From the NCBI RefSeq assembly GCF_011174705.1, contig NZ_JAANIJ010000001.1, positions 434,001 through 498,000 on the forward strand: a DNA stretch of 64,000 nt, given 5' to 3'. This stretch comes from Tessaracoccus coleopterorum (GTDB taxonomy: Bacteria; Actinomycetota; Actinomycetes; Propionibacteriales; Propionibacteriaceae). The number at the start of each line of letters is the position of its first letter. Positions within the stretch are counted from its first letter, which is position 1. Shown here one piece after another: positions 32,567 through 42,093 of the stretch. Position numbers and translations under genes: made by a program. The notes below the pieces were generated by a model that saw nothing but the letters and a program-made list of their open reading frames with translations, searched no databases and was not told the origin of the DNA.

Positions 32567-33060
32567 CCCACCACGGCCCCGTCACCGTCCGCAAACCGTC
32601 TGACCGGGGAGCCCGACGCGCTGCTGGCCGACACTCAAAGGACGGTGGCCCATAGTTTCAGCCGCACCGATCAGAATGGGCTACTGGCCGATTTTTCCAG
32701 GTGGTCCACAAGCTGGTAAGCCGGCGGACGGCGACGCGGTCCGGCCAGGTCCGCCATGTCGATGCCAAGCACGCGGGCACCCGTCCCTCGGTCGACGCCA
32801 ACCCGGTGTTCGTCGACGTCGTGGCCCCGAGCCCGTCGCCTGCCCGTCGGCCCGGTCACCTCGACCGCATCCGCCGTCGACCCCCGTCACCTCGACCGCC
32901 TCGCCAACATCGACCGTCTGGTCGACCCCACCACGGCCCCGTCACCGTCCGCAAACCGTCTGATCGGGACGCCCGACGCGCTGCTGGCCGGCACCCGGAG
33001 GACGGTGGCCCATAGTTTCAGCCGCACCGATCAGAATGGGCTACTGGCCGATTTTTCCAG
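32567..33060 (-). repeat. Direct duplication carrying hairpin elements 10 and 11
   Basis: The block 32567-32700 (CCACCACGGCCCCGTCACC ... GATTTTTCCAG) is repeated at 32927-33060 with about eight substitutions and a period of 360 bases. Each copy ends in an inverted hairpin element (GTGGCCCATAGTTTCAGCCG, then ACCGATCAGAATGGG, then CTACTGGCC). No credible gene lies between the copies. Confidence 0.88.
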
Positions 33061-33117
33061 AGGTGCCGCGGGCTGGTCGGCCTGTCCATCTTGCCGACGG
33101 CCCCTCCGGCCGCAGAT

Positions 33118-33160
33118 CCCCAACCGCGGATTCCCCAACCGCGGATCCCCCAACCGCGGG
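33118..33160. repeat. 15-bp tandem repeat, three units
   Basis: CCCCAACCGCGGATT, CCCCAACCGCGGATC and CCCCAACCGCGGG follow each other, each holding the palindrome CCGCGG, just 3' of the minus-strand HTH gene. This could act in termination but has no clear hairpin plus T-run. Confidence 0.8.
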
Positions 33161-33174
33161 CGGAGGGGTCCGTC

Positions 33175-34365
33175 CTATCCGGACGACGCGACAGCTTCGC
33201 CGAGGTCGACCCTTTCCAGGTCGACCTCTCCCCTGGCGAGCCTGCCCCGCGCCTTACCGGAGAGCCTGTCGTCCAAGCCCGCCTCAAGCAGCCCACGGAT
33301 CCACGACCCGCATCGGCACATCACCATGTTCGCGCCGACGTCGTCGGCCGAGCGGGCCTCCTCGTAGGCCGCCACCGTCACCGGTCCCTGGATGCGCCCG
33401 GCCACCCGCTTGAGTGACTCGACGGCGTCGGCGCGCGTCGCGACGCGGCCCGGGCGCGACTCCGGGTCAAAGTCGAGCACCGCATCGGCCCACGGCCAAC
33501 TGCCGTCGCGATTGGCGGCGTAACGCAGCAGGCTGCGGGCGCGCGCGTGGACGTGGCTCCATTCGCCGAGCCGGTTCCGCACGCTCGCGCCGCTGCCCAT
33601 CCCCTCGCCCTTCGTCCAGTCGTCGAAGGCCGCGAAGCTGTAGCTGGGCAGGTCGGCGCGCAGGAACGCCATGACGGCGGCCCACAGTTCCTCGTCCGCG
33701 ACGACAGGGCGGAGCCCTCCCCTGTCGCGGATCCTGTCGCCGAGCCCGGCAAGGACGAGCGCGGCGTTCCAGCTGCTGAACCGGATGGCGATTGTCTGCT
33801 TACCCGGCAGCCCCCTGTCGGTAGCCCACTGCGTGTAGTCGTCACCGGTGAGGGTCTCGGTCTGCGCACCCCATTCGGCGAGGGCCGCGATCAGCGTCTC
33901 CTCGGAGGTGCGGCCGGTGTCGGGCGGCCGCACGCGGGTCTCGTGAACGGCCAGCCGGTGCTCAAGCGCCTGACGCACCGTCTGTTCGTCAGTGTCGACC
34001 CATTCGGCGATCTCTGCGACGGTGAGCTCCGGGTAGGTGAGCGAGGTGCCGTAGACGCGGCGTGCGATCCTGCGTCGTCGACGGTCGGCGCTGGCCTTCT
34101 GCTCCCGCCGGAGTTCCCTCATGACGACGCCCTTGGAGGTGGCGATCTGCCGCACCCGCTCGCGGCTGATGCCGTGGAGGTCGCCCATGTCCTGCAACGT
34201 AAATCCGGCTCGGAGCCCGGCGATCATGATGTCGTCGCGGCGCTCGATGCGTGTGAGCCCCGGCAGGGCGTCGTACCAGTCGCGCCAGTCGTCGCGGTCC
34301 ATGTCGTCGATGACGACCAGCGATGCGTCGGCGACCTCGTCAGGTGTTGATCTCTCCCCCAGCAT
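33175..34365 (-). CDS. Sigma-region-4-like HTH protein with three homing-endonuclease-associated repeats
   Basis: This 396-residue protein reads without a break. Near residues 45-85 is a sigma-4-like helix-turn-helix (TLQDMGDLHGISRERVRQIA). A basic stretch follows, then a second possible HTH (LTVAEIAEWVDTDEQTVRQAL). The C-terminal 250 residues hold three units of the alpha-helical repeat usually found with homing endonucleases: ETLIAALAEWG..SSWNAALVLAGL, EELWAAVMAFL..LGEWSHVHARA and DAVESLKRVAG..GSWIRGLLEAGL. No nuclease motif (HNH, LAGLIDADG, GIY-YIG) is seen. It may be a DNA-binding regulator built from homing-element parts. It is next to relic exopolysaccharide genes. Confidence 0.75.
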   Translation of the reverse strand: MLGERSTPDEVADASLVVIDDMDRDDWRDWYDALPGLTRIERRDDIMIAGLRAGFTLQDMGDLHGISRERVRQIATSKGVVMRELRREQKASADRRRRRIARRVYGTSLTYPELTVAEIAEWVDTDEQTVRQALEHRLAVHETRVRPPDTGRTSEETLIAALAEWGAQTETLTGDDYTQWATDRGLPGKQTIAIRFSSWNAALVLAGLGDRIRDRGGLRPVVADEELWAAVMAFLRADLPSYSFAAFDDWTKGEGMGSGASVRNRLGEWSHVHARARSLLRYAANRDGSWPWADAVLDFDPESRPGRVATRADAVESLKRVAGRIQGPVTVAAYEEARSADDVGANMVMCRCGSWIRGLLEAGLDDRLSGKARGRLARGEVDLERVDLGEAVASSG

Positions 34366-34401
34366 GCAAGCAGGCTAATCAGTCCCACTGACAGTTCCGG
34401 C

Positions 34402-34775
34402 TCACGCCTCGGCGACGCCCTCCAGCGCCGCGGGCCGCCCCGTGGAGCGGGCCCATCCGAGCACGACGCCCGCAGTGATCACCACGGCCGGGAACTCCCA
34501 CAGGTGGTCGATCATCGAGTGCACCCGAGGCACGTCCACGCCGCGATGGCCAGCGTCGCCGCCTCCCGGGTGCCCGGGCCGCCACCGCGATGCCACCGAT
34601 CACGATCAACGCGAACAGCACGACACCGACGAGCCCCAGTTCAGCGCCCACCTGCAACACCAGGGAGTGCGCCATCCCCAGCGAAGGCTCCCGCTGCGCC
34701 AGCTCCGAGGCCTCGACGAAGGTGCCCGGCCCCGCACCGGTGACGGGGTGCGCACCGCTCCCCCACTGATGCAAA
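34402..34775 (-). pseudogene. C-terminal fragment of an O-antigen ligase/Wzy-like protein
   Basis: Only the end of the protein is present: HPVTGAGPGTFVEASEL, AHSLVLQVGAELGLVGVVLF, then SMIDHLWEFPAVVITAGVVL. The GxGPGxF loop and the HS..LQ...E.GLVG segment are characteristic of Wzy_C/O-antigen ligase C-termini. About three quarters of the gene is missing, and its first codons are fused to a glycosyl-phosphotransferase fragment. One further base loss lies near 34575. Confidence 0.75.
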
Positions 34776-35568
34776 CATGAGTTCCACTGGGGAGTTTTCA
34801 AGCCGCCACGCGAGCAGCCGGATCTTTGCCCGCGGCAGGCCGGGCACGACGACAACCGCACCAATACGATAGGCGGCGATAGCCCTGTCGAGCGTCTCGA
34901 TCTCGAGCCGGGGTAGTCCCACAAGCTCAGGGTGGTCGAGTGTGTCCGAGTCCTGGTCGGCGATGGGGACAGCAATGCCGACCGGTCGGTACCCAGCATT
35001 GCGGTTGCGGCGCAAATCCCGGACGACCTCAAGGATCTCGCGGGCCGAGCCCACCACTACCGTCGGAGTGTGGGCCCCCCAACCGCCCGACGGTGGTGAA
35101 GGTACTGACGGCAGGCCCACCGGCTTACCAGCAACAGGAGGGTACCAAGAGGCAGGAGCACGATGAAGTACGTTCGCGAGAATTCCGCCTGCAGCAGGTA
35201 GGAGACGATGGCCACCGCACCGAACGTGTAGAGGCTGCCACTCATCACGCGACGGAACTCCTCGAGGCCGTGCCCGACGACACCACGGTCTCGCGAGCGG
35301 TGCACGTCCAGCGCGACCCACCACCCGATCCCGACGAAGAGAGACACCAGCGGGTAGCCGATCGGCGAGCCACCGACATGAACCTGGAGGTCCCCACCGA
35401 ATCTCAGTAGCAGCACCGCCACCATCACAGCAGCGATCGTGGCCAGATCCGAGAGCCGCAACAGCAACTCGTACCTGACATACCAGCTCCGGCCTAGTGC
35501 AGGCAGGAGCGCGGGCTTCCGCGCCCTACTGGGTCCCGTGGCCGACCGGACCTCAGCGTCCACAGGCA
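34776..35568 (-). pseudogene. N-terminal fragment of a polyprenyl glycosylphosphotransferase
   Basis: It starts MPVDAEVRSATGPSR and has four helices (LSDLATIAAVMVAVLLLRFG, GYPLVSLFVGIGWWVALDV, YTFGAVAIVSYLLQAEF, YFIVLLPLGTLLLLVSRW). The nucleotide/CoA-binding-like domain follows (TPTVVVGSAREILEVVRDL, then VVVVPGLPRAKIRLLAWRL). The reading stops matching at NSPVELMFA, where the family would continue into the catalytic sugar-transferase domain; that domain is entirely absent. One G is lost near 35075. Intact members begin exopolysaccharide repeat-unit assembly at the membrane; this fragment cannot. Confidence 0.75.
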
Positions 35569-35600
35569 TCGTGGTTCCCTTTCCCCGCGTCTCTCTCAAC

Positions 35601-35948
35601 TCAGGTCCTCGAAGTCCGACAGTTAGCGCGCAGCGCCCGGACTGGGCGTGCCGTCAGCTCCGCATGCAGCCGTTGACAGTCGAAGCTAGAGGTGCGACCG
35701 TGAGATTCTTGGTCGTCGCACTTGACCTTTCTCAGCACGAGGCCCAGCACGCCTAGTACCACCCGATCGAGCGACGCAGCCAGTTCAGAGCTCCGCACCA
35801 CGCCGCCGCCAACGATGACCAGGGCGCCGCCGGTGATCCGGGCAAGCGCCCAGGAGAGGCGACCCCATGTGACAAGGAAGCCGCCGCGCGACATCGCTGG
35901 AGTTCCGACCACTGCGTGGACGAAGCACTGACCTTCGCGCGAACTCAT
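35601..35948 (-). CDS. Possible small membrane protein, unrecognised
   Basis: The 115-codon frame starts ATG at 35948 (MSSREGQCFVHAVVGTPAMS). It contains one or two hydrophobic stretches (ITGGALVIVGGGVVR, LDRVVLGVLGLVL) and a basic tail. No family is recognised. It is co-directional with the truncated glycosylphosphotransferase gene, 32 bases upstream, so it could be a leader gene of the lost exopolysaccharide operon. Its base composition is lower in GC than the core genes. It may also be spurious. Confidence 0.3.
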   Translation of the reverse strand: MSSREGQCFVHAVVGTPAMSRGGFLVTWGRLSWALARITGGALVIVGGGVVRSSELAASLDRVVLGVLGLVLRKVKCDDQESHGRTSSFDCQRLHAELTARPVRALRANCRTSRT

Positions 35949-36552
35949 GATTGGTGGACACCCCCAGCTCGGTGTTTTTTCACGGCCTTGGAAAGCCCGA
36001 AATTATCACAGGCCCCCGTGCAACACCCTCAGGGTAGGGTATGCCTCCGACAAGGCTGAAGTTGCGGCGAGTCATGTCTCATTCGCTGCTGACAAGGCTG
36101 TTTGATCGGCGTGTTGGCGACTCAACCTTGAGCTACGCGGAGGCTGAGCGTCGGGTCACGGTGCACGGGGATGCACGAAACGGGGTTAGCTGGCCGAAAG
36201 TTAGTACCTTTTCTGGATGCAGAAAAGCGATTCTCCTAGGTCGCTCACCGACGTTGGCGTTAGCGGTATCACCGGAGTGTGGCATGGTTCCTCTTAACGG
36301 TACCGGTGGTCCCCGATAGATTTCAGCGGCCGGGTCGGGTTCCGATGAGGCCACCACCCGCGGTCGTGGGCCGTCTCGGCGGTCCGGTTCTCTGGCTGGG
36401 TTGGGTGGGCGGGCGCGAGAAGTTTCGACACGTCAGGCGGTCGACTACGGCCACGCCGGGCGGCTCAACCGGCAGGAGCAAAGCTCCACCCGGAATCCAC
36501 AGCTCAACCGGCTGGACTGTAGCTCATCCGGCGACACCGCCGGAACGCCGAA
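35949..36552. other. Gene-poor, lower-GC gap between EPS relic and rpsA
   Basis: No convincing gene is seen in these 600 bases. At 35958-35980 is ACACC-CCCAGCTC-GGTGT followed by five T, a terminator-like hairpin on the plus strand with no plus-strand gene before it. From 36420 to 36530 there is a decayed copy of the TTTCGACACG...GGCTCAACCGG repeat. The stretch 35980-36310 is noticeably AT-richer than its neighbours. Confidence 0.5.
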
Positions 36553-36586
36553 GCGGCGGCGCCGACCAGATGGTCGACGCCGCCGC
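36553..36586 (-). terminator. Terminator after rpsA
   Basis: A long stem is formed by GCGGCGGCG and CGCCGCCGC enclosing a second perfect stem CGACCA-GA-TGGTCG. It lies 15 bases beyond the rpsA stop. Confidence 0.8.
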
Positions 36587-36600
36587 AACGGATGAATCAG

Positions 36601-38032
36601 TTACCGGCGAGCTTGTCGCGCAGAGCCTGCAGCGACTCGTCGGACGCCAGCGAACCCTCAACGGGGTCTCGGTGGTGTACCCGGTGCCAGCCTCGACGGC
36701 GAGATCACGCTCGGTGGTCTCGGCCGACTCGACCTGACGCTTGTGGGCCTCCCACAGAGCCTGAGCCTCGGCGTACTGGGCCTCCCAAGCAGCGCGCTGC
36801 TCTTCGAAGCCTTCCTTCCACTCGTTGGTCTCCGGATCGAAGCCCTCGGGGTAGATGTAGTTGCCGGCCTCGTCGTAGGACGCCTGCATGCCGTACAGCA
36901 GCGGATCGAAGTCCTCGGCGCCGACGTCGACACCCTCGTTCGCCTGCTTCAGCGACAGGGAGACGCGACGACGATCGAGGTCGATGTCGATGACCTTGAC
37001 CATGCGGTCGTCGCCGACAGCGACAACCTGCTCGGGGATCTCGACGTGACGCTCGGCGAGCTCGGACACGTGGACCAGGCCCTCGATGCCCTCACCGACA
37101 CGGACGAACGCACCGAACGGCACCAGCTTGGTGACCTTACCGGGAACGATCTGGCCGATCTGGTGCAGACGGGCGAAGGTCTGCCACGGATCCTCCTGGG
37201 TGGCCTTCAGCGACAGGGACACGCGCTCGCGGTCCATGTCCACCTCGAGCACCTCGACGGTCACGGGCATGCCGACCTCGACAACCTCACCCGGGTGGTC
37301 GATGTGCTTCCAGCTGAGCTCGGAGACGTGCACGAGGCCGTCAACGCCGCCAAGGTCGACGAACGCGCCGAAGTTGACGATCGAGGACACGACACCCTTG
37401 CGGATCTGGCCCTTCTGCAGCTGGGTGAGGAACGTGTGACGCACCTCGGACTGGGTCTGCTCAAGCCACGCACGACGCGACAGGACCACGTTGTTGCGGT
37501 TCTTGTCGAGCTCGATGATCTTGGCCTCGAGCTCCATGCCCACGTAGGGCTGGAGGTCGCGGACGCGACGCATCTCGACGAGCGAGGCGGGAAGGAAGCC
37601 ACGAAGGCCGATGTCGACGATGAGACCGCCCTTGACCACCTCGATGACCGAGCCGGTGACGACACCGTCCTCTTCCTTGATCTTCTCGATCGTGCCCCAG
37701 GCGCGCTCGTACTGAGCCCGCTTCTTGGACAGGATCAGACGGCCTTCCTTGTCTTCCTTCTGCTGGACAAGGGCCTCGATCTCGTCGCCCACCTGGACGA
37801 CGTCGAAGGGATCGACATCGTGCTTGATGGAGAGTTCCTTCGAGGGGATGACGCCTTCGGTCTTGTAACCGATGTCGAGCAGGACCTCGTCCCGGTCGAC
37901 CTTGACGACAGTGCCGGAGACGATGTCTCCGTCGTTAAAGTACTTGATGGTGGCATCAACCGCGGCCAGGAAGGCCTCCGGCGAGCCAAAGTCGTCGACT
38001 GCGACAGTCGAGGCCTCAATAGAGGAGGTCAT
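36601..38032 (-). CDS. rpsA: 30S ribosomal protein S1
   Basis: RpsA is an mRNA-binding ribosomal protein of about 478 residues with four S1 domains. They begin GDIVSGTVVKVDRDEVLLDI, EDGVVTGSVIEVVKGGLIVD, KGVVSSIVNFGAFVDLGGVD and PGKVTKLVPFGAFVRVGEGI. The N-terminus MTSSIEASTVAVDDFGS and the acidic tail with NEWKEGFEEQRAAWEAQ are typical of actinobacterial S1. One base is missing near 36665; after correction the end reads SLQALRDKLAGN. Open frame continues upstream of 38032, but homology and N-terminal sequence support this ATG. It is divergent from the sortase gene. Confidence 0.95.
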
Positions 38033-38218
38033 GTAGTAGGGCTCCGAATAAAGCTGTGACGCACTCTGGCCCTTGAAAGCACTGCCTGCTCCGTCCGAGG
38101 CAACACAGGCCACAGCGCCCGACCAGACTACCCCGCAGGCGCAGTAGGAGCAACCCACGACCTGCTTTCCGGACAGACCGGTTGCCACACGCGCCCGCGA
38201 GCCACCTATTGTGGGCCC

Positions 38219-38968
38219 GTGAGTCATGCCGCGGAGCAGCCCCGCCCCAAGTCAACCAAGCCGATCATCGCCCTGGTCGTCGTCATCGCGATCGCCGTCG
38301 GCCTCCTCATCTGGGGCGTCACCAGCCGCGGCGGAGACACCCCGGACGCGGGCCCCACCACCACCCCGGTGGTCACCACCACCAACTCGGCCGTCGAGCC
38401 CGTCGCCCCGGCCCGACGGCGACACCGACACCCACCCGACGGCAACCCGAGCGTCGCCGGCTGCACCGCGGTCACCGAGGGCTTCGTGCCCGACAGGTTC
38501 ACCATCGAGCGCTTCGACGCCGACGAGCGGGTCGTCGCGCTCAACCTCGACAAACAGGGCAACATCGCCGCCCCGCCGCTGAACGAGCCCCGGATGGCCG
38601 CCTGGTGGAGCGGCGGCCCGAAGCCGGGCGCCGACAAGGGCCGAGCCATCCTCACCATCCACACCTACCGGACGGGCAACGCGCTCGGCAACGAGTTCTT
38701 CCGCGACGGCCAATCCCACTTCCAGCCGGGCGACCTGCTGAAGCTCCACGGCCCCGACGGTCAGGTCCAGTGCTACGAGTACAGCGACGCGCAGAAGATC
38801 ACCGTCGCCGACTACGCCGAGATCGCCGACACCTCCACGATGATGTACGACCCCGACGGCCCGCCCAGCCTCAGCATCATCATCTGCTGGGATTTCGAGA
38901 AGGCAACCGAGGTGTGGAACTCGCGGGTGTTCTTCAACTTCACCCCGGTTACCGTCATCGCCGACTGA
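38219..38968 (+). CDS. Class F-like sortase
   Basis: This is a membrane-anchored transpeptidase of about 250 residues. An N-terminal helix (PIIALVVVIAIAVGLLIWGV) is followed by a Thr/Pro linker and the sortase beta-barrel: PDRFTIERFDADERVVALNL, MAAWWSGGPKPGADKG, the catalytic His in ILTIHTY, the Cys in IIICWDF and the Arg in NSRVFFNF. Class F enzymes usually have TGH and TC; here they read TIH and IC. The linker near 38405-38445 contains three compensating base losses and should read as a PTATPTPT run. The start is GTG. No obvious LPxTG substrate gene is in the window. Confidence 0.72.
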   Translation: MSHAAEQPRPKSTKPIIALVVVIAIAVGLLIWGVTSRGGDTPDAGPTTTPVVTTTNSAVEPVAPARRRHRHPPDGNPSVAGCTAVTEGFVPDRFTIERFDADERVVALNLDKQGNIAAPPLNEPRMAAWWSGGPKPGADKGRAILTIHTYRTGNALGNEFFRDGQSHFQPGDLLKLHGPDGQVQCYEYSDAQKITVADYAEIADTSTMMYDPDGPPSLSIIICWDFEKATEVWNSRVFFNFTPVTVIAD

Positions 38969-38975
38969 CGGCGCC

Positions 38976-41648
38976 TCAGTGGGCGGCCGACTCCCAGTTG
39001 CCGCCCACCCCGACGGACACGCTGAGCGGCACCCTGAGGCTGAAGGCGCCCTCCATCTCGCGCTCCACCAGCTCGGCGAGACGCTCCCGCTCCCCGCCGC
39101 CACCTCGAACACCAGTTCATCGTGCACCTGCAGCAGCACCCGGCTCGTCAGCCCTCGCGCTCGAGCGCGGCCCCGACGTTGATCATGGCCACCTTGATGA
39201 CATCGGCCGCCGAGCCCTGGATCGGTGAGTTCAGCGCCGCCCGCTCCGCCATCTCCCGGCGCTGCCGGTTCGTGGTGGTGAGATCGGGCAGGTAGCGGCG
39301 CCGCCCGAGCATCGTCTCGGTGTAGCCGACGCGACGGGCCTGCTCGACGATGCCCGCCAGGTAGTCGTGCACCCCGCCGACCCGCTCGAAGTACGTCTCC
39401 ATCAGGCCCTTCGCCTCGCCGACGGAGATCTTCAGCTGGTTCGACAGCCCGAACGCGCTCAGCCCGTAGGCGAGGCCGTAGTTCATCGCCTTGATCCGGG
39501 CCCGCATCTCGCCGGTGACGTCCTCAGGCTCCACGCCGAAGACGAGCGAGGCCATCTCGCCGTGGAAGTCGCGGCCCGACAGGAACGCCTCGATCAGCCC
39601 CTCGTCGCCGCTGGCGTGCGCCATGATCCGCATCTCGATCTGCGAGTAGTCGGCCGACATCAGCGACTCGTAACCCGCCCCGGCACGAACGCCGAGCGGA
39701 TCTGCCTGCCCAGCGACGTGCGGATCGGGATGTTCTGCAGATTGGGATCGGTCGACGACAGCCGGCCCGTCGCCGCGATCGTCTGCACGTAGGTGGTGTG
39801 GATCCGGCCATCGGACGCCACCGCGGCCAGCAGGCCGTCGACGGTCTGCCGCAGCCGGATGGCGTCGCGGTGCGCGAGCAGGTGCTCCAGGAACGGGTGG
39901 CCCGTCTTCTCGAACAGCCCCTCGAGTGCTTCGGCGTCGGTGGTGTAGCCCGACTTCGTCTTGCGGGTCTTCGGCATCTGCAGATCCTCGAACAGGACGG
40001 CCTGCAGCTGCTTCGGGGAGCCGAGGTTCACCTCCTTGCCGATCACGTCGTAGGCGGCCTGCTGGGCCGCGGAGACGGCGCGGTCGAACTCCTCGCGGAG
40101 CCGCTCCAGCCGCTCCACGTCGACGGCGACGCCGACGCGCTCCATGCCCGCCAGCTGCCTCAGGAGGGGCAGCTCGACGTCGCGCATCAGGTCGGCCGCC
40201 CCCGCTCCACCAACTGCCCCACGAGGGCCTCAGCGAGGTCGTAGACGGCGCGGGCGCGCAGCAGCGCGGAGTCGGCCACCTCGTCGGGCTCGTCGTCGAA
40301 GGAGAACGCCGCCTGCGCGTCGTCGGCGGCCGCACCTCCGGCGGCCGACAGGTCGCGCTTCAGGTACCGCACAGACAGGTCGGCCAGGTCGTAGGTGCGC
40401 TGGTCGGGGCGCAGCAGGTAGGCGGCGAGCAGCGTGTCGAGCTCGACGCCCTGCAGGTTCCAGCCGCGGGCCCAGCAGCCGAGCATCGGGCCCTTCGCCT
40501 CGTGCACCACCTTCGCCCGCTCAGGGTCCGCGAGCCAGCCGGCCAGCGCCGCATCGTCGGCGGGCGTGAGGTCGGCGGTGTCGACGAAGGCACCCGCCCC
40601 GTCGGCGGAGGCGAAAGCGATGCCCGTCACATCCCCGGTGCCCGACCCCCAACGGCCGACGAACTCGACAGCCGTGCGGCCCGTGGCGTGGCCGTCGAGC
40701 CAGCCGGCCAGCTCGTCCGCGCCGAGGCGGGCCCCTCAACCTCGAAGCTCTCGGTGGCCACCTCCTCCGCGGGCGCCAACTCGAGGAGCCTCTCCCGCAG
40801 CACGCGGAACTCCAGCGCGTCGAACAGCGTGTGCACCCGCTCCCTGTCCCAGTCGTGGCGGAGCGACTCCTCCACGCTCAGGTCGACCTCCAGGTCGCGC
40901 ACGAGCGCGTTCAGGCGCCGGTTGCGGAGCACATCGTCCAGGTGCGCCCGGAACGACTCGCCCGCCTTCCCAGGCACCTGCTCGGCCCGCGCGACGAGGT
41001 TCTCCAGCCCGTCGTACTGCCCGAGCCACTTGGCGGCCGTCTTGGGGCCGACGCCGGGCACGCCGGGCAGGTTGTCGCTGGTCTCCCCACCAGCGCCGCC
41101 ACCTCCGGGTAGCGGGCCGGAGCAACCAGGTACTTCTCCTCGACGGCCTCAGGAGTCATCCGGGCCAGGTCGGAGACGCCCTTGCGCGGGTACAGCACCG
41201 TGACGCGCTCGTTGACGAGCTGCATGGCGTCGCGGTCGCCGCTGACGATGAACACGTCGTAGCCGTCGGCCGCCGCCTGCGTCGACAGGGTGGCGATGAT
41301 GTCGTCGGCCTCGTAGCCGGGCTTCTCGACGTAGGCCACCTTGAGGGCGTCGAGCACCTCCTTGATGAGCTGCACCTGCCCCTTGAACTCGTCGGGCGAC
41401 TTCGCCCGGTTCGCCTTGTACTCGGGGTACTCCTCCGTGCGGAACGACTCGCGCGCCACGTCGAACGCCACCGCGAGGTGGGTGGGCTGCTCGTCGCGGA
41501 GCACGTTGATGAGCATGGACGTGAAGCCGAACACCGCGTTGGTGTGCTGCCCGGTGCTGGTCGAGAAGTTCTCGACGGGGAGCGCGAAGAACGCGCGGTA
41601 GGCGACCGAGTGGCCGTCGATCAGGAGCAGTTTTCCAGGGGTGTTCAC
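38976..41648 (-). CDS. polA: DNA polymerase I
   Basis: PolA is a repair and Okazaki-maturation polymerase of about 890 residues. The N-terminal 5'-nuclease domain has LLLIDGHSVAYRAFF, YKANR and VSGDRDAMQLV. The middle exonuclease-like domain (VVHEAKGPMLGCW) appears to lack the metal-binding acids, as known for actinobacterial PolA. The polymerase domain has motif A SADYSQIEMRIMAH, motif B RIKAMNYGLAYG and motif C LLQVHDELVFE. Motif B has Tyr where E. coli has Phe. The start is GTG 41648. Frame breaks lie near 41085, 40737, 40190, 39685 and 39150. A 9-bp inverted repeat at its end (38979-39008) could terminate the convergent sortase transcript. Confidence 0.95.
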
Positions 41649-41685
41649 CCGGCCGAGCCTACCCAATGTGGCAGAGTGCGCGTCT

Positions 41686-42090
41686 ATGGGAAACATGCCG
41701 CAGTGGGCCGACGAGATCGTCTCCCCGCTCGATACGAAGCTCGGGCTCGTGATGACGGAACTCACCGCGGAGCGCGTCGTCGGCTCCATTCCGGTGGACG
41801 GGAATCAGCAGCCGTTCGGGCTGCTCCACGGCGGCGCGACGGCGACCCTCGTCGAGACCCTCGCCTCGATGGGGGCCATGATGCACGGACACCCCGACCG
41901 GGCGGGGGTCGGGGTGGATCTCAACGTGACACATCTCAGGGCTTCGCGCAGCGGACGGGTGACCGGAACGGCCACGGCGGTCCACCTCGGACGCAGTGTG
42001 GTCACCTACCAGGTCGATGTGCGCGACGAGGAGGGCAGGCTTACGGCGACGGGTCGCCTCACCTGCAACATGATCACACTGCCGAAGTGA
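41686..42090 (+). CDS. PaaI/YdiI-type hot-dog thioesterase
   Basis: This 134-residue acyl-CoA thioesterase-fold protein reads without a break. The hot-dog core shows NQQPFGLLHGGATATLVETL (the HGG...E active-site helix) and VGVDLNVTHLRASRSGRVTG. ATG 41686 is preceded by a short 37-base gap to the divergent polA. Likely role: hydrolysis of small aromatic or 1,4-dihydroxynaphthoyl-type CoA thioesters; the exact substrate is not shown. It is convergent with the ANTAR regulator gene, with only three bases between stops. Confidence 0.88.
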   Translation: MGNMPQWADEIVSPLDTKLGLVMTELTAERVVGSIPVDGNQQPFGLLHGGATATLVETLASMGAMMHGHPDRAGVGVDLNVTHLRASRSGRVTGTATAVHLGRSVVTYQVDVRDEEGRLTATGRLTCNMITLPK

Positions 42091-42093
42091 GAA

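Noticed and set aside
30209-33060. Group I intron, intein or prophage remnant around the HNH gene
   Set aside because: The HNH protein is a standalone DUF222 type. I see no intron core, split host gene, integrase or phage structural gene.
36041-36357. Small open frames on both strands between the EPS relic and rpsA
   Set aside because: They overlap each other antisense, have no convincing ribosome-binding site and no recognisable protein feature.
36743-38059. 438-codon plus-strand frame opposite rpsA
   Set aside because: It is the mirror of a highly expressed gene's codon pattern (Leu/Asp/Val-rich), a well-known artefact; rpsA itself has four clear S1 domains.
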